A DNA stretch of 64,000 nucleotides from Azohydromonas lata NBRC 102462. Lineage in GTDB: Bacteria > Pseudomonadota > Gammaproteobacteria > Burkholderiales > Burkholderiaceae_C. Positions 47,166 through 54,986 of this stretch are shown in pieces; within the stretch, counting starts at the first letter, position 1; each line of letters starts with the position of its first letter. Location: contig NZ_BCTC01000008.1 in the NCBI RefSeq assembly GCF_001571085.1, forward strand, positions 1 to 64,000. Direction: 5' to 3'. Position numbers and translations under genes: made by a program. The notes under the pieces were generated by a model that was not told the origin of the DNA, searched no databases, and was given only the letters and a program-made list of their open reading frames with translations.

Positions 47166-48143
47166 ATGACGCTTTCCGCCGCAGACCCGATGGTGTTCCT
47201 GCCCGCCGTGGACGACCCCGTGCTGTCCGGCCTGCGCTCGGGTTTCGAGGCGCACCTGGCCGCAGCGCTGCCCAAGTCGCGCGACGCCGCCGACCTGGTG
47301 GTGGCCGCCATGCGCGAGGCCGCGCTGTCGCCGGGCAAGCGCATCCGGCCGCTGCTGCTGCTGACGGCCACGCACGCGCTGGGCCGGCCGGCGTCCTCGG
47401 TGATGGACGCGGCCTGCGCGCTGGAGCTCGTGCATGCCGCCTCGCTGGTCATGGACGACTTGCCTTGCATGGACGACGCCAGCCTGCGCCGCGGCCGGCC
47501 CACGCTGCACCGCCAGTTCGGCGAGGACGTGGCCTCGCTGGCGGTGATCGGCCTGCTCAGCCAGGCCTTCCGGCTGGCGGCCGCCTCACCGGCGCTGGAG
47601 CCCGGCCCGCGTGCGCGGCTGACCGTGTTGCTGGCCGACGCCGTGGGTTGCCAGGGGCTGGTGGGCGGCCAGTTGCGCGACCTGCGCTGCACCGAAGGCG
47701 CCCGCACGGCGCGCGACGCCGCGGTGGTCAACCGCTGCAAGACGGGCGCGCTGTTCCGCGCCGCGCTGCAAGGCGCGGCCATCGCCGCCGGCGCGCAGGC
47801 CGACGTGCAGGACGCGCTGGGCCGCTGCGCCGACGACATCGGCCAGGCCTTCCAGCTCCTGGACGACTTGAAGGACGACGGCGCCCTCGCGCCCACCGGC
47901 AAGGACACGCACCAGGACGAGGGCAAGACCACGCTGCTGTCCCTGCTCGGCCGCGACACCGCGCGGCGCCGCCTGCAGCGCCACTTGCGGCGCGTGGAGG
48001 ACGCGCTCACGGCGCTGTTCCCGCAGGAGGACGTGGTGCTGCGGCTGCTGCGGCGGGGGTGCGGGTTTGACGCGCTGGGCCAGGCCGGCGCACGCCGCAA
48101 TGGCGCGGCCCCGGCTCAGGGCAGCGCGGCCGCCGCGGGCTGA
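47166..48143 (+). CDS. crtE: Geranylgeranyl diphosphate synthase
   Basis: The 325-residue trans-prenyltransferase has the first aspartate-rich motif DDLPCMDD (97-104, with the two additional residues of bacterial FPP/GGPP synthases) followed by RRGRPTLHRQFGE. The second motif is in FQLLDDLKDD. It supplies C20 precursor to crtB. Placement beside the other pigment genes marks it as CrtE rather than IspA. It is inverted relative to the Pantoea order. It is convergent with rmuC, with 14 bp between the stops. Confidence 0.92.
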   Translation: MTLSAADPMVFLPAVDDPVLSGLRSGFEAHLAAALPKSRDAADLVVAAMREAALSPGKRIRPLLLLTATHALGRPASSVMDAACALELVHAASLVMDDLPCMDDASLRRGRPTLHRQFGEDVASLAVIGLLSQAFRLAAASPALEPGPRARLTVLLADAVGCQGLVGGQLRDLRCTEGARTARDAAVVNRCKTGALFRAALQGAAIAAGAQADVQDALGRCADDIGQAFQLLDDLKDDGALAPTGKDTHQDEGKTTLLSLLGRDTARRRLQRHLRRVEDALTALFPQEDVVLRLLRRGCGFDALGQAGARRNGAAPAQGSAAAAG

Positions 48144-48157
48144 GACGGCGCCGCCCG

Positions 48158-49825
48158 TCAGGCCGTGCCGTCCACGGCGCCGGGCATGACGGCCCCCGCC
48201 TCGATCGCCGCGACCGTGCGCGCCAGCGCCGCCCCGGCCGCCTCGTCGGCCTCGGCCCGCTCGGTCAAGTGCGCCGGCAACTGCTTGGCCGGCTTGATGC
48301 CCAGGTCCTTGAGCATTTCCGCCTGCCGGATCACGTTGCCCCGGCCGCTCGCGAGCTTCTTTTCCGCGTCGTCGAAGCACTTCTGCGCCGAGCGCAGCGC
48401 CTCGCCCGCGCGCTTGAGCTCGTTGGCAAAGCCGCACAGCCGGTCGTAGAGCTCGCCGCCGCGCCGGGCGATCTCCTGTGCGTTGCGGTTTTGCGCCTCC
48501 TGGCGCCACAGGTGCGACACCGTGCGCAACACGAACAGCAGCGTGGACGGGCTCACCAGCAGCACGTTGCGCCGCCACGCGTCCATGAACAGCTCGCCGT
48601 CGTGCGTCACCGCCAGCATGAAGGCCGGCTCCACCGGCATGAACATCAGCACGAAGTCCAGCGAGTGCAGGCCGTACAGGTGCTGGTAGTGCTTGTCGGA
48701 GAGGCCGCGCAGGTGCGCGCGCACGGAATCCAGGTGCTGGCGCAGGTGGCCCGCACGCGCCGCCTCGTCCTCGGCATTGGCGTAGCGCTCGTAGGCGATG
48801 AGCGACACCTTGGCGTCCACCACCAGGCGCCGCTCCTCCGGCAGGTGGATCACCACGTCCGGCTGCAGCCGCTGGCCGTCGGCATCGACGCGGCTGTCCT
48901 GCGTCACGTACTCCTGCCCCTTGCGCAGCCCCGCGGCCTCCAGCACGCGCTCCAGGATCAGCTCGCCCCAGTTGCCCTGGGACTTCGTCGAGCCCTTGAG
49001 GGCGGAGGTGAGGTTCTTCGCGTCCTCGCTCAGCGCCTGGTTCAGCTCGGCGAGCTGGCGCACCTGCTGCGCCAGGGCCGAGCGCTCCTTGCCCTCGGTG
49101 ACGTAGACCTCCTCCACCTTGCGCTGGAACTCGGTCAGCCGCGTGCGCAGCGGGTCCAGCAACTGGCCCAGGTTGGCCTGGTTCTGCTCGGTGAAACGCC
49201 GGCTCTTCTCTTCCAGGATGTCCGCGGCCAGCGCCTTGAACTGGTCGCTGAGCGACTCGCGCGCGGCCGTGAGCAGCGCCAGCTTCTCGGCCGAGCCGCG
49301 CCGCTCGGCGTCGAGCTGCTCGGCCAGGCCGCGCGCCTCGGCGGCGTGGCGGCGGCCCTCGGCGTCCACGCGCTCGAAGGCGGCCTTGAGCTCGCGCAGT
49401 TGCGCGTCCAACTGCTGCGCACGCTGCGCGTGCTCGGCCTCGGCGGCGGCCAGGCGCTGGCGGGTGTCCTGCTCGTCCTGCAGCTGCAGGCGCAGGTCCT
49501 GCAGATCGGCTTCCAGGCGCGGCACGCGCCCGGCGCGCTCGCGCAGGCCCGCGGCCTCGTCGCGCAGCCCGTCCAGCGCGCTTTGCAGCGCCTCGGCGCG
49601 GCCGCGCAGCACGCGCAGCTCCTCGCCCTGCTGGCGCAGCGCGCCTTCAGCGTTCTCGGCGCGGGCCAGGGCGGCGGACTGCTGCGCCTGGCCCTCGGCT
49701 TGGGCGCGGGCCAGCGCCAGCGCCACGGCCGCCTGCTGGCGCGGCCGCATCCACAGCACCGCCGCGCCGCCGCCAGCCAGCACGCCCGCGGCCAGCACGG
49801 CCAGCATCGCCACATCCATTCCCAC
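48158..49825 (-). CDS. rmuC: DNA recombination protein RmuC
   Basis: The 555-residue protein has an N-terminal membrane helix (MLAVLAAGVLAGGGAAVLWM). A very long charged coiled coil follows (about 35-215), then the RmuC nuclease-like domain (about 280-450) with RLQPDVVIHLPEERRLVVDAK and LHSLDFVLMFMPVEPAFMLA. RmuC limits recombination at inverted repeats. The D-x-K of the restriction-like fold is present as VVDAK. It is a single gene convergent with crtE. The length is in the normal range. Confidence 0.93.
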   Translation of the reverse strand: MGMDVAMLAVLAAGVLAGGGAAVLWMRPRQQAAVALALARAQAEGQAQQSAALARAENAEGALRQQGEELRVLRGRAEALQSALDGLRDEAAGLRERAGRVPRLEADLQDLRLQLQDEQDTRQRLAAAEAEHAQRAQQLDAQLRELKAAFERVDAEGRRHAAEARGLAEQLDAERRGSAEKLALLTAARESLSDQFKALAADILEEKSRRFTEQNQANLGQLLDPLRTRLTEFQRKVEEVYVTEGKERSALAQQVRQLAELNQALSEDAKNLTSALKGSTKSQGNWGELILERVLEAAGLRKGQEYVTQDSRVDADGQRLQPDVVIHLPEERRLVVDAKVSLIAYERYANAEDEAARAGHLRQHLDSVRAHLRGLSDKHYQHLYGLHSLDFVLMFMPVEPAFMLAVTHDGELFMDAWRRNVLLVSPSTLLFVLRTVSHLWRQEAQNRNAQEIARRGGELYDRLCGFANELKRAGEALRSAQKCFDDAEKKLASGRGNVIRQAEMLKDLGIKPAKQLPAHLTERAEADEAAGAALARTVAAIEAGAVMPGAVDGTA

Positions 49826-50052
49826 GCTCCTCGTCCACCGGAGGGCGGGATTATCCCGAGCCCGCCGGCAGCCCCGGGTCCGCGACCGCGCCCATGGCGG
49901 CGGCGCAACACCCCGGGCCGCCCCCCGTGGCGGTACAAAGGCAGCCCGTGCCCGCCCCGGGCCGGGCTGGCCCGCGGCGGGCGCACGTCTTGCCGCCAGC
50001 CGCCCAATCGCCTGATCGCCCAGGCCGCCAGAACCACCACCACAGGACTCCG

Positions 50053-51168
50053 ATGAGCGCCCTCTTTCAACCTCTGGACCTCGGCGCGCTGCGCCTGATG
50101 AACCGCATCGTCATCGCGCCCATGTGCCAGTACTCGGCGCGCGAAGGCACGCCCGGCGATTGGCACCTCATGCACTTGGGCACGCTGGCGCTCTCCGGTG
50201 CGGGGCTGCTCATCCTGGAGGCCACGGCCGTCTCCCCCGAGGGACGCATTTCCCCCTTTGACCTGGGCCTCTACAGCGACGACAACGAGGCCGGCCTGGC
50301 CCGCGTGCTGCAGGCCGTGCGCGCCCATTCGCCCATGCCCATCGCCGTGCAATTGGCACATGCCGGCCGCAAGGGCTCCTCGCGCGCGCCCTGGGACGGC
50401 GGCACGCAGATCGCGCCGAATGAGCCCCTGGGCTGGAAGACCGTCGCGCCCTCGCCGCTGCCGCACAGCCCGGAGGAAGACGCCCCCGCCGCGCTGGACG
50501 CCGCCGGGCTGCGCAAGGTGCGCGACGACTTCGCCTGCGCCGCGCGCCGCGCCGCCCGCCTGGGGCTGGAGGCGATAGAGCTGCACTTCGCGCACGGCTA
50601 CCTGCTGCACCAGTTCCTGTCGCCGCTGGCCAACCAGCGCGACGACGAGTACGGCGGCAGCCTGGACAACCGCATGCGGCTGCCGCTGGAGGTGTTCGAC
50701 GCCGTGCGCGCCGCCTTCCCCGCCGAGCGCCCGGTGTGGGCGCGCATCTCCGCCACCGACTGGGTGCCGGGCGGCTGGGACATCGAAGGCACCGTCGCCC
50801 TGTCACAGGCGCTCAAGGCCCGCGGCTGCGCCGCCATCCACGTCACCACCGGCGGCCTGTCGCCCCTGCAGGCCATACGCCTGGGCCCGGGCTACCAGGT
50901 GCCCTACGCGCAGCGGGTGAAGGCGGAAGTCGGCCTGCCCACCATGGCGGTCGGCCTGATCACGGAGCCGCGCCAGGCCGAGGCCATCGTGGCCGAGGGC
51001 GAGGCCGATGCCGTGTCCCTGGCCCGTGCCATGCTCTACGACCCGCGCTGGCCCTGGCACGCCGCCGCCGCGCTGGGCGCCCAGGTGTTCGCCCCGCCGC
51101 AGTACTGGCGCTGCCAGCCGCACGAATACAAGCACCTGTTCATCGAGAACCGCTTCGGCCAGCGGTGA
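50053..51168 (+). CDS. Old yellow enzyme family NADH:flavin oxidoreductase (YqjM/XenA type)
   Basis: The 371-residue TIM-barrel flavoenzyme starts MSALFQPLDLGALRLMNRIV. It has the YqjM-class Cys in APMCQYSA, the substrate-binding His pair in HFAHGYLLHQFLSPLANQR, and DEYGGSLDNRMR. It reduces activated C=C bonds of enones or nitro compounds with NAD(P)H and FMN. ATG 50053 is fixed by the conserved N-terminus. It stands alone between rmuC and the PEP-CTERM genes. The natural substrate is unknown. Confidence 0.92.
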   Translation: MSALFQPLDLGALRLMNRIVIAPMCQYSAREGTPGDWHLMHLGTLALSGAGLLILEATAVSPEGRISPFDLGLYSDDNEAGLARVLQAVRAHSPMPIAVQLAHAGRKGSSRAPWDGGTQIAPNEPLGWKTVAPSPLPHSPEEDAPAALDAAGLRKVRDDFACAARRAARLGLEAIELHFAHGYLLHQFLSPLANQRDDEYGGSLDNRMRLPLEVFDAVRAAFPAERPVWARISATDWVPGGWDIEGTVALSQALKARGCAAIHVTTGGLSPLQAIRLGPGYQVPYAQRVKAEVGLPTMAVGLITEPRQAEAIVAEGEADAVSLARAMLYDPRWPWHAAAALGAQVFAPPQYWRCQPHEYKHLFIENRFGQR

Positions 51169-51477
51169 GCGCGGCCTGCCGCGGCGGCGCGACGGCTGCG
51201 GTCGCCCGTGCGCGCCGCAGTCCCCAGCCCGGGCCACGGTGGCCATCAAGGCCCAGGCCTGAGGTCAGGGCACGGGTAGGGTCGCCGCAATAGCCGAAAC
51301 TCACGACAAAAGCAGCCAAAAATCATTTTTATTCCCACATCAAAAGTGAAACAAATACAGCATCAAATTTCACGACACGTAAATCAAGTCTTGCTGGCAT
51401 CATGGATTTAATAGGGATAAACGCCCCCTTTAATATCCACCCACTAATCCAGTGGTGGCGGCTGAAGGAGCGTGGCA
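51169..51477. other. AT-rich upstream region of the first PEP-CTERM gene
   Basis: The left 120 bp are GC-rich and empty. From about 51290 the sequence turns AT-rich (for example tcatttttattcccac and gatttaatagggataaac) and ends with AAGGAG (51465-51470), seven bases before ATG 51478. It probably holds the promoter. A small hairpin ccac-taatcca-gtgg lies at about 51441-51455. Confidence 0.45.
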
Positions 51478-52323
51478 ATGCATTTCAAGCTGGTGACGAT
51501 TGCGGCAGCCGTCGCAGGCATGGCCGCGGGCACGGCTCAGGCCGATATACGGCTCAGTGCCCGCATCAATGATTTCGGCTATCAATTGACCGACCTGCGG
51601 CCCAGCGATGGCATGGCGCCGTCGCTCGACTTTGGGAACGCCGGCTACTACATCGACCTCAATGCCGCAGAAGGCCCTTACGCCGGTTTTCGCGATAACC
51701 AGATGAAAGGCTCTTCCGCAACGAAAATAGGCTTGCTTCAGGAAAACTTGTCCATTACCCGTGCCGTTTCTAGCGGGCGCAGCGATGCTGCGTTTGGCAT
51801 TTCCGGAGCCTTGTCGAGCCACAGTTTCGAGTGGTTCGTGAGCGGAAATGCGGTGACCCCCAGGGGCAATCCCGTACAGGCCAGCTTGGTTCAGTTGCAA
51901 GCGATCAGCGGTCAGCCGGGCCTGTATTGGACCATGACCGTGGCACCGTACACGCAGGTGACTTGGAGCGGGACATTGACATTGGAAGCCGCACAGACCC
52001 AGGGCAAGCGCGGGGCGCGATACGAAGAAATGAACCTGTCAGGGGGATTGACGCTGCTAGACGAGAACCGCGAAATCATCGACGGCCTGGGGCGTTTCAT
52101 CCATATTCCCCGCGGCACTGTGGACAGCCAGCACAACGATTATGAAATTGACATGGTCTTTTCCAACCACAGCGCAGCGGCACGCCACCTGATTCTGGAA
52201 GGCGGCATGTCCGGCATGGGGCAATCATTCTTTCCTGTACCCGAGCCCAATACGGTCGCAATGATGCTGAGCGGCATGGGAATATTGGTGGGCGTGGTGT
52301 GCCGCAGACGCCGCCAGGCCTGA
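51478..52323 (+). CDS. PEP-CTERM exported protein (copy 1)
   Basis: The 281-residue protein has a signal peptide ending AQA (about residue 22). A beta-rich mature part follows that opens with RINDFGYQLTDLRPSDGMAP. The C-terminal sorting signal is VPEPNTVAMMLSGMGILVGV then CRRRRQA. PEP-CTERM proteins are processed by exosortase and go to the surface or matrix; no exosortase gene is in this window. AAGGAG supports ATG 51478 over GTG 51472. The mature domain is not one I recognise. Copies 2 and 3 share its N-terminal motif. Confidence 0.88.
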   Translation: MHFKLVTIAAAVAGMAAGTAQADIRLSARINDFGYQLTDLRPSDGMAPSLDFGNAGYYIDLNAAEGPYAGFRDNQMKGSSATKIGLLQENLSITRAVSSGRSDAAFGISGALSSHSFEWFVSGNAVTPRGNPVQASLVQLQAISGQPGLYWTMTVAPYTQVTWSGTLTLEAAQTQGKRGARYEEMNLSGGLTLLDENREIIDGLGRFIHIPRGTVDSQHNDYEIDMVFSNHSAAARHLILEGGMSGMGQSFFPVPEPNTVAMMLSGMGILVGVVCRRRRQA

Positions 52324-52391
52324 TGAACACGGGGCCGTCCAGTCCATGTCCTGCGGCCAGGTTCCTACTGGCCAGCTTCCTGGAGAAACTC

Positions 52392-53306
52392 ATGCAGCAG
52401 CAGTTTGCCGTGGCGGCATTGGCCATCTTGGCGTCGAGCTTCAGTTTGCCAGCGCATGCAGATATCTCGGCGCGGGCGCGCATCGACAACTTTGGCTACC
52501 GACTGATCGACCTGCGGCCCGGCGACGGTATTGCGCCCGCCATCCGCTTTTCTCCCGAGGGCGGCTCCCAGGTCGGAGCCGGCACCTTTCAAGCAGCCGA
52601 ACCCTACGATTTACGTGACGAGGAGACCAAGCGCAACGGATTTGGAGAATTTCAAACCATGACGGTTTCCGCCAGCTTGCTTGGGATTGCCAACGCCAGG
52701 TCCAGCATGAGCGGCACGTTCCATTCGGCCCCTGGCGACTTTGATGTCGTGGCGCGTGGGGCGCTGCGCAGCAGTGCAGATGAAAATATATTGCGCGCCT
52801 TTGGAGCCTATGCCGAACCGGTCAATGAAGCTTATGGTCATTATGAAGTCACACCCTTCACAAAAGTGGTTTTCACAGGCTTTGTGACAGTGGAAGCGCG
52901 GCGCACCGTGGCCAATACGGCTTCATTTCTCCAACTGGCCGATGCCGCGGTCAGAATAAGATATACCGGCACGCCCAACGAAGTGGGAACCAAGGAAGTC
53001 AGCGTGGAGTTGGTACGCGGCTCGGACATGAGCAAAACCGTCAAAGAGCGCCAACGCATCGTGTTTGAAAACACCACCGGGTCGGCGGCATCCGGCTTCA
53101 TTGGTATTTACGTCGGCGCGCAAGGGCAAGTTTTTGAGGTCCCGGGCATCCACAAATTCGCCCCGGCCACCCCGGTGCCCGAACCCGCTTCTATGGTGCT
53201 CATGCTGTGCGGCTTGGGCGTCGTCACCGCCGTGGCACGCCACGCTCGCCGCGACGGCAGGCACAAATCCGTCAATACTCCAGCCGGCCCGGCATGCGCC
53301 GTTTGA
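52392..53306 (+). CDS. PEP-CTERM exported protein (copy 2)
   Basis: The 304-residue protein has a signal peptide ending PAHA, then RARIDNFGYRLIDLRPGDGI, clearly related to copy 1. It ends with TPVPEPASMVLMLCGLGVVT and an Arg-rich stretch, followed by an additional tail of about 20 residues. TGGAGA seven bases upstream fixes ATG 52392. It starts 68 bp after copy 1, so the two are probably co-transcribed. The middle parts of the copies diverge strongly, as in proteins under surface selection. The function is unknown. Confidence 0.87.
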   Translation: MQQQFAVAALAILASSFSLPAHADISARARIDNFGYRLIDLRPGDGIAPAIRFSPEGGSQVGAGTFQAAEPYDLRDEETKRNGFGEFQTMTVSASLLGIANARSSMSGTFHSAPGDFDVVARGALRSSADENILRAFGAYAEPVNEAYGHYEVTPFTKVVFTGFVTVEARRTVANTASFLQLADAAVRIRYTGTPNEVGTKEVSVELVRGSDMSKTVKERQRIVFENTTGSAASGFIGIYVGAQGQVFEVPGIHKFAPATPVPEPASMVLMLCGLGVVTAVARHARRDGRHKSVNTPAGPACAV

Positions 53307-53307
53307 T

Positions 53308-53682
53308 TTACTTGACAATCAATTCCGGCTGCAGCGAGCGAATCCGCTTGTCCTCGTAATAGCCGCCGTATTCGGTATATCGCAGAAAAGCATGGCCGCA
53401 GTGGCGGCAGCACCAGACTTCACTGCGGTTGGCGGGAAAGCAGCGCAGCGCGATGGGCGCTTCGGGGGACCAGTAATTCGTCCCGGCCGGGTGGTGTTCC
53501 TCCAGCGTGGGCTCGTCCTCCTCGCCGGCCTGCCACAGCGTGCCCACGCCCTCCAGTGCGACGTCGCTCTTGTCGCCGGGGAAGGACTCCCAGCCCACAA
53601 AGGCCAGCGGCGCGCAGTGGGCGCAGGGCGCGGGCTGCGCGCGGGCCAGGCGCTCGACGTCTTCGGGGCTGAGTTTGGGCAT
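53308..53682 (-). CDS. Conserved-looking zinc-binding protein of unknown function
   Basis: The 124-residue protein has CAHC near the N-terminus (about 21-24) and a CCRHCGH segment (about 94-100), giving enough Cys/His ligands for one zinc. FVGWESFPGDKSDVALEGVG and the aromatic end RYTEYGGYYEDKRI are other features. It looks cytosolic. Its stop is one base from the stop of PEP-CTERM copy 2 on the other strand. I do not know a function; similar small proteins seem common in this bacterial group. Confidence 0.7.
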   Translation of the reverse strand: MPKLSPEDVERLARAQPAPCAHCAPLAFVGWESFPGDKSDVALEGVGTLWQAGEEDEPTLEEHHPAGTNYWSPEAPIALRCFPANRSEVWCCRHCGHAFLRYTEYGGYYEDKRIRSLQPELIVK

Positions 53683-53996
53683 CACGGCGGGGGCTCCTAG
53701 GTGGTGGCGGCGGGGCTGGGAGTATCCCGCCGCGCGGCAAGCCGGCTTCCCGGTGCGTGGGACGGCGCACGCCCTGGAGCCACTGGAGCAGCCCGCGTCC
53801 GCTTTTTTTCCCTTTCCTGTCGCCGGCCTGAGCGTGGGCTGACGTGTCGCTTGCACGGCGAAAAACCACGGCGCAAATGGCTTCAGGGGTGGTCGACGGC
53901 TTGAGCCATGTCAGGCGCACGCACGGGTAGGCGGCGCAGACTGGATGCGATGCCAATAAATCACGGCTTCTTAAAGCCGGCTTACAGGAGACTTCG
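53683..53996. other. Intergenic region before the deacetylase gene
   Basis: No gene is visible in 314 bp. A T-run (ctttttttccctttcc, about 53798-53812) and a small ggctt-ctta-aagcc hairpin near 53964-53977 are present. CAGGAG at 53985-53990 is the ribosome site that fixes the TTG start of the next gene. Confidence 0.45.
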
Positions 53997-54923
53997 TTGC
54001 TCGCCGCTTACATCACCCACCCTGACTGCGTTCGCCACGAAATGGGACCCGGCCATCCCGAATGCCCAGAGCGACTGGGCGCCATCCAGGACCAGCTCCT
54101 CATCAAGGGGCTGCTGGACTACATGGTCCCGTACGACGCACCGCTGGCGACCGACGAGCAATTGGGCCGCGCCCACTCCTCCATGCACGTGCGCAACATC
54201 GTGGACAACGCGCCCTCGGAGGGCTACCACCACGTGGACCCCGACACCAACATGAACCCGCACACGCTCACGGCCGCGCGCCGGGCCGCGGGCGCGGCGG
54301 TGGAGGCCACGGACCTGGTGCTGGGCAACAAGGTGAGCGCCGCCTTCTGCGCCGTGCGCCCGCCCGGCCACCACGCCGAGTACGACGCGGCCATGGGCTT
54401 TTGCTTCTTCAACAACGTCGCCGTGGGCATACGCCACGCGCTGGACGTGCACGGGCTGGAGCGCGTGGCGCTCATCGACTTCGACGTGCACCACGGCAAC
54501 GGCAGCGAAAGCATCTTCAAGGACGACGAGCGCGTGCTGATGTGCTCCATCTTCGAGAAGGGCCTGTACCCCTTCCCCGACGAGACGGGCCACACCACCA
54601 CCATGGTCAACGTCGGCCTGCCCACCCGCACCGGCGGCAAGGAGTTCCGCGAAGCCGTGACGCAGCACTGGCTGCCCGCGCTGGACGCCTTCAAGCCGCA
54701 GCTCCTCTACATCTCCGCCGGCTTCGACGCCCACCGCGAGGACGACATGGGCAATCTCGCCCTGGTCGAAGCCGACTATGAATGGGTGACGCAGCAGCTC
54801 ATGGCCGTGGCCAAACGCCACTGCCGGGGCCGCGTCATCTCCTGCCTGGAGGGCGGCTACGTGCTCAGCCCCCTGGCACGCAGCGCCACCGCGCACGTGA
54901 AGGTGCTCATCGGCGCCGATTGA
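53997..54923 (+). CDS. Histone-deacetylase-family protein (acetoin utilisation/HDAC class II type)
   Basis: The start is TTG 53997 with AGGAG six bases upstream; the product reads MLAAYITHPDCVRHEMGPGH and is 308 residues. It has RPPGHHAEYDAAMGFCFFNN (the His pair), DFDVHHGNGSE (zinc Asp and His) and AGFDAHRED (second zinc Asp). It removes acetyl groups from lysines or polyamines. The next gene encodes a Pat-like acetyltransferase, so the pair may control reversible acylation. All zinc ligands are present. Confidence 0.92.
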   Translation: MLAAYITHPDCVRHEMGPGHPECPERLGAIQDQLLIKGLLDYMVPYDAPLATDEQLGRAHSSMHVRNIVDNAPSEGYHHVDPDTNMNPHTLTAARRAAGAAVEATDLVLGNKVSAAFCAVRPPGHHAEYDAAMGFCFFNNVAVGIRHALDVHGLERVALIDFDVHHGNGSESIFKDDERVLMCSIFEKGLYPFPDETGHTTTMVNVGLPTRTGGKEFREAVTQHWLPALDAFKPQLLYISAGFDAHREDDMGNLALVEADYEWVTQQLMAVAKRHCRGRVISCLEGGYVLSPLARSATAHVKVLIGAD

Positions 54924-54986
54924 TTCACCCGCGCCGGGTGGCGACCCGACCTCTCACCAGGTCACAAGCGCCCGGCCTCGCACCTC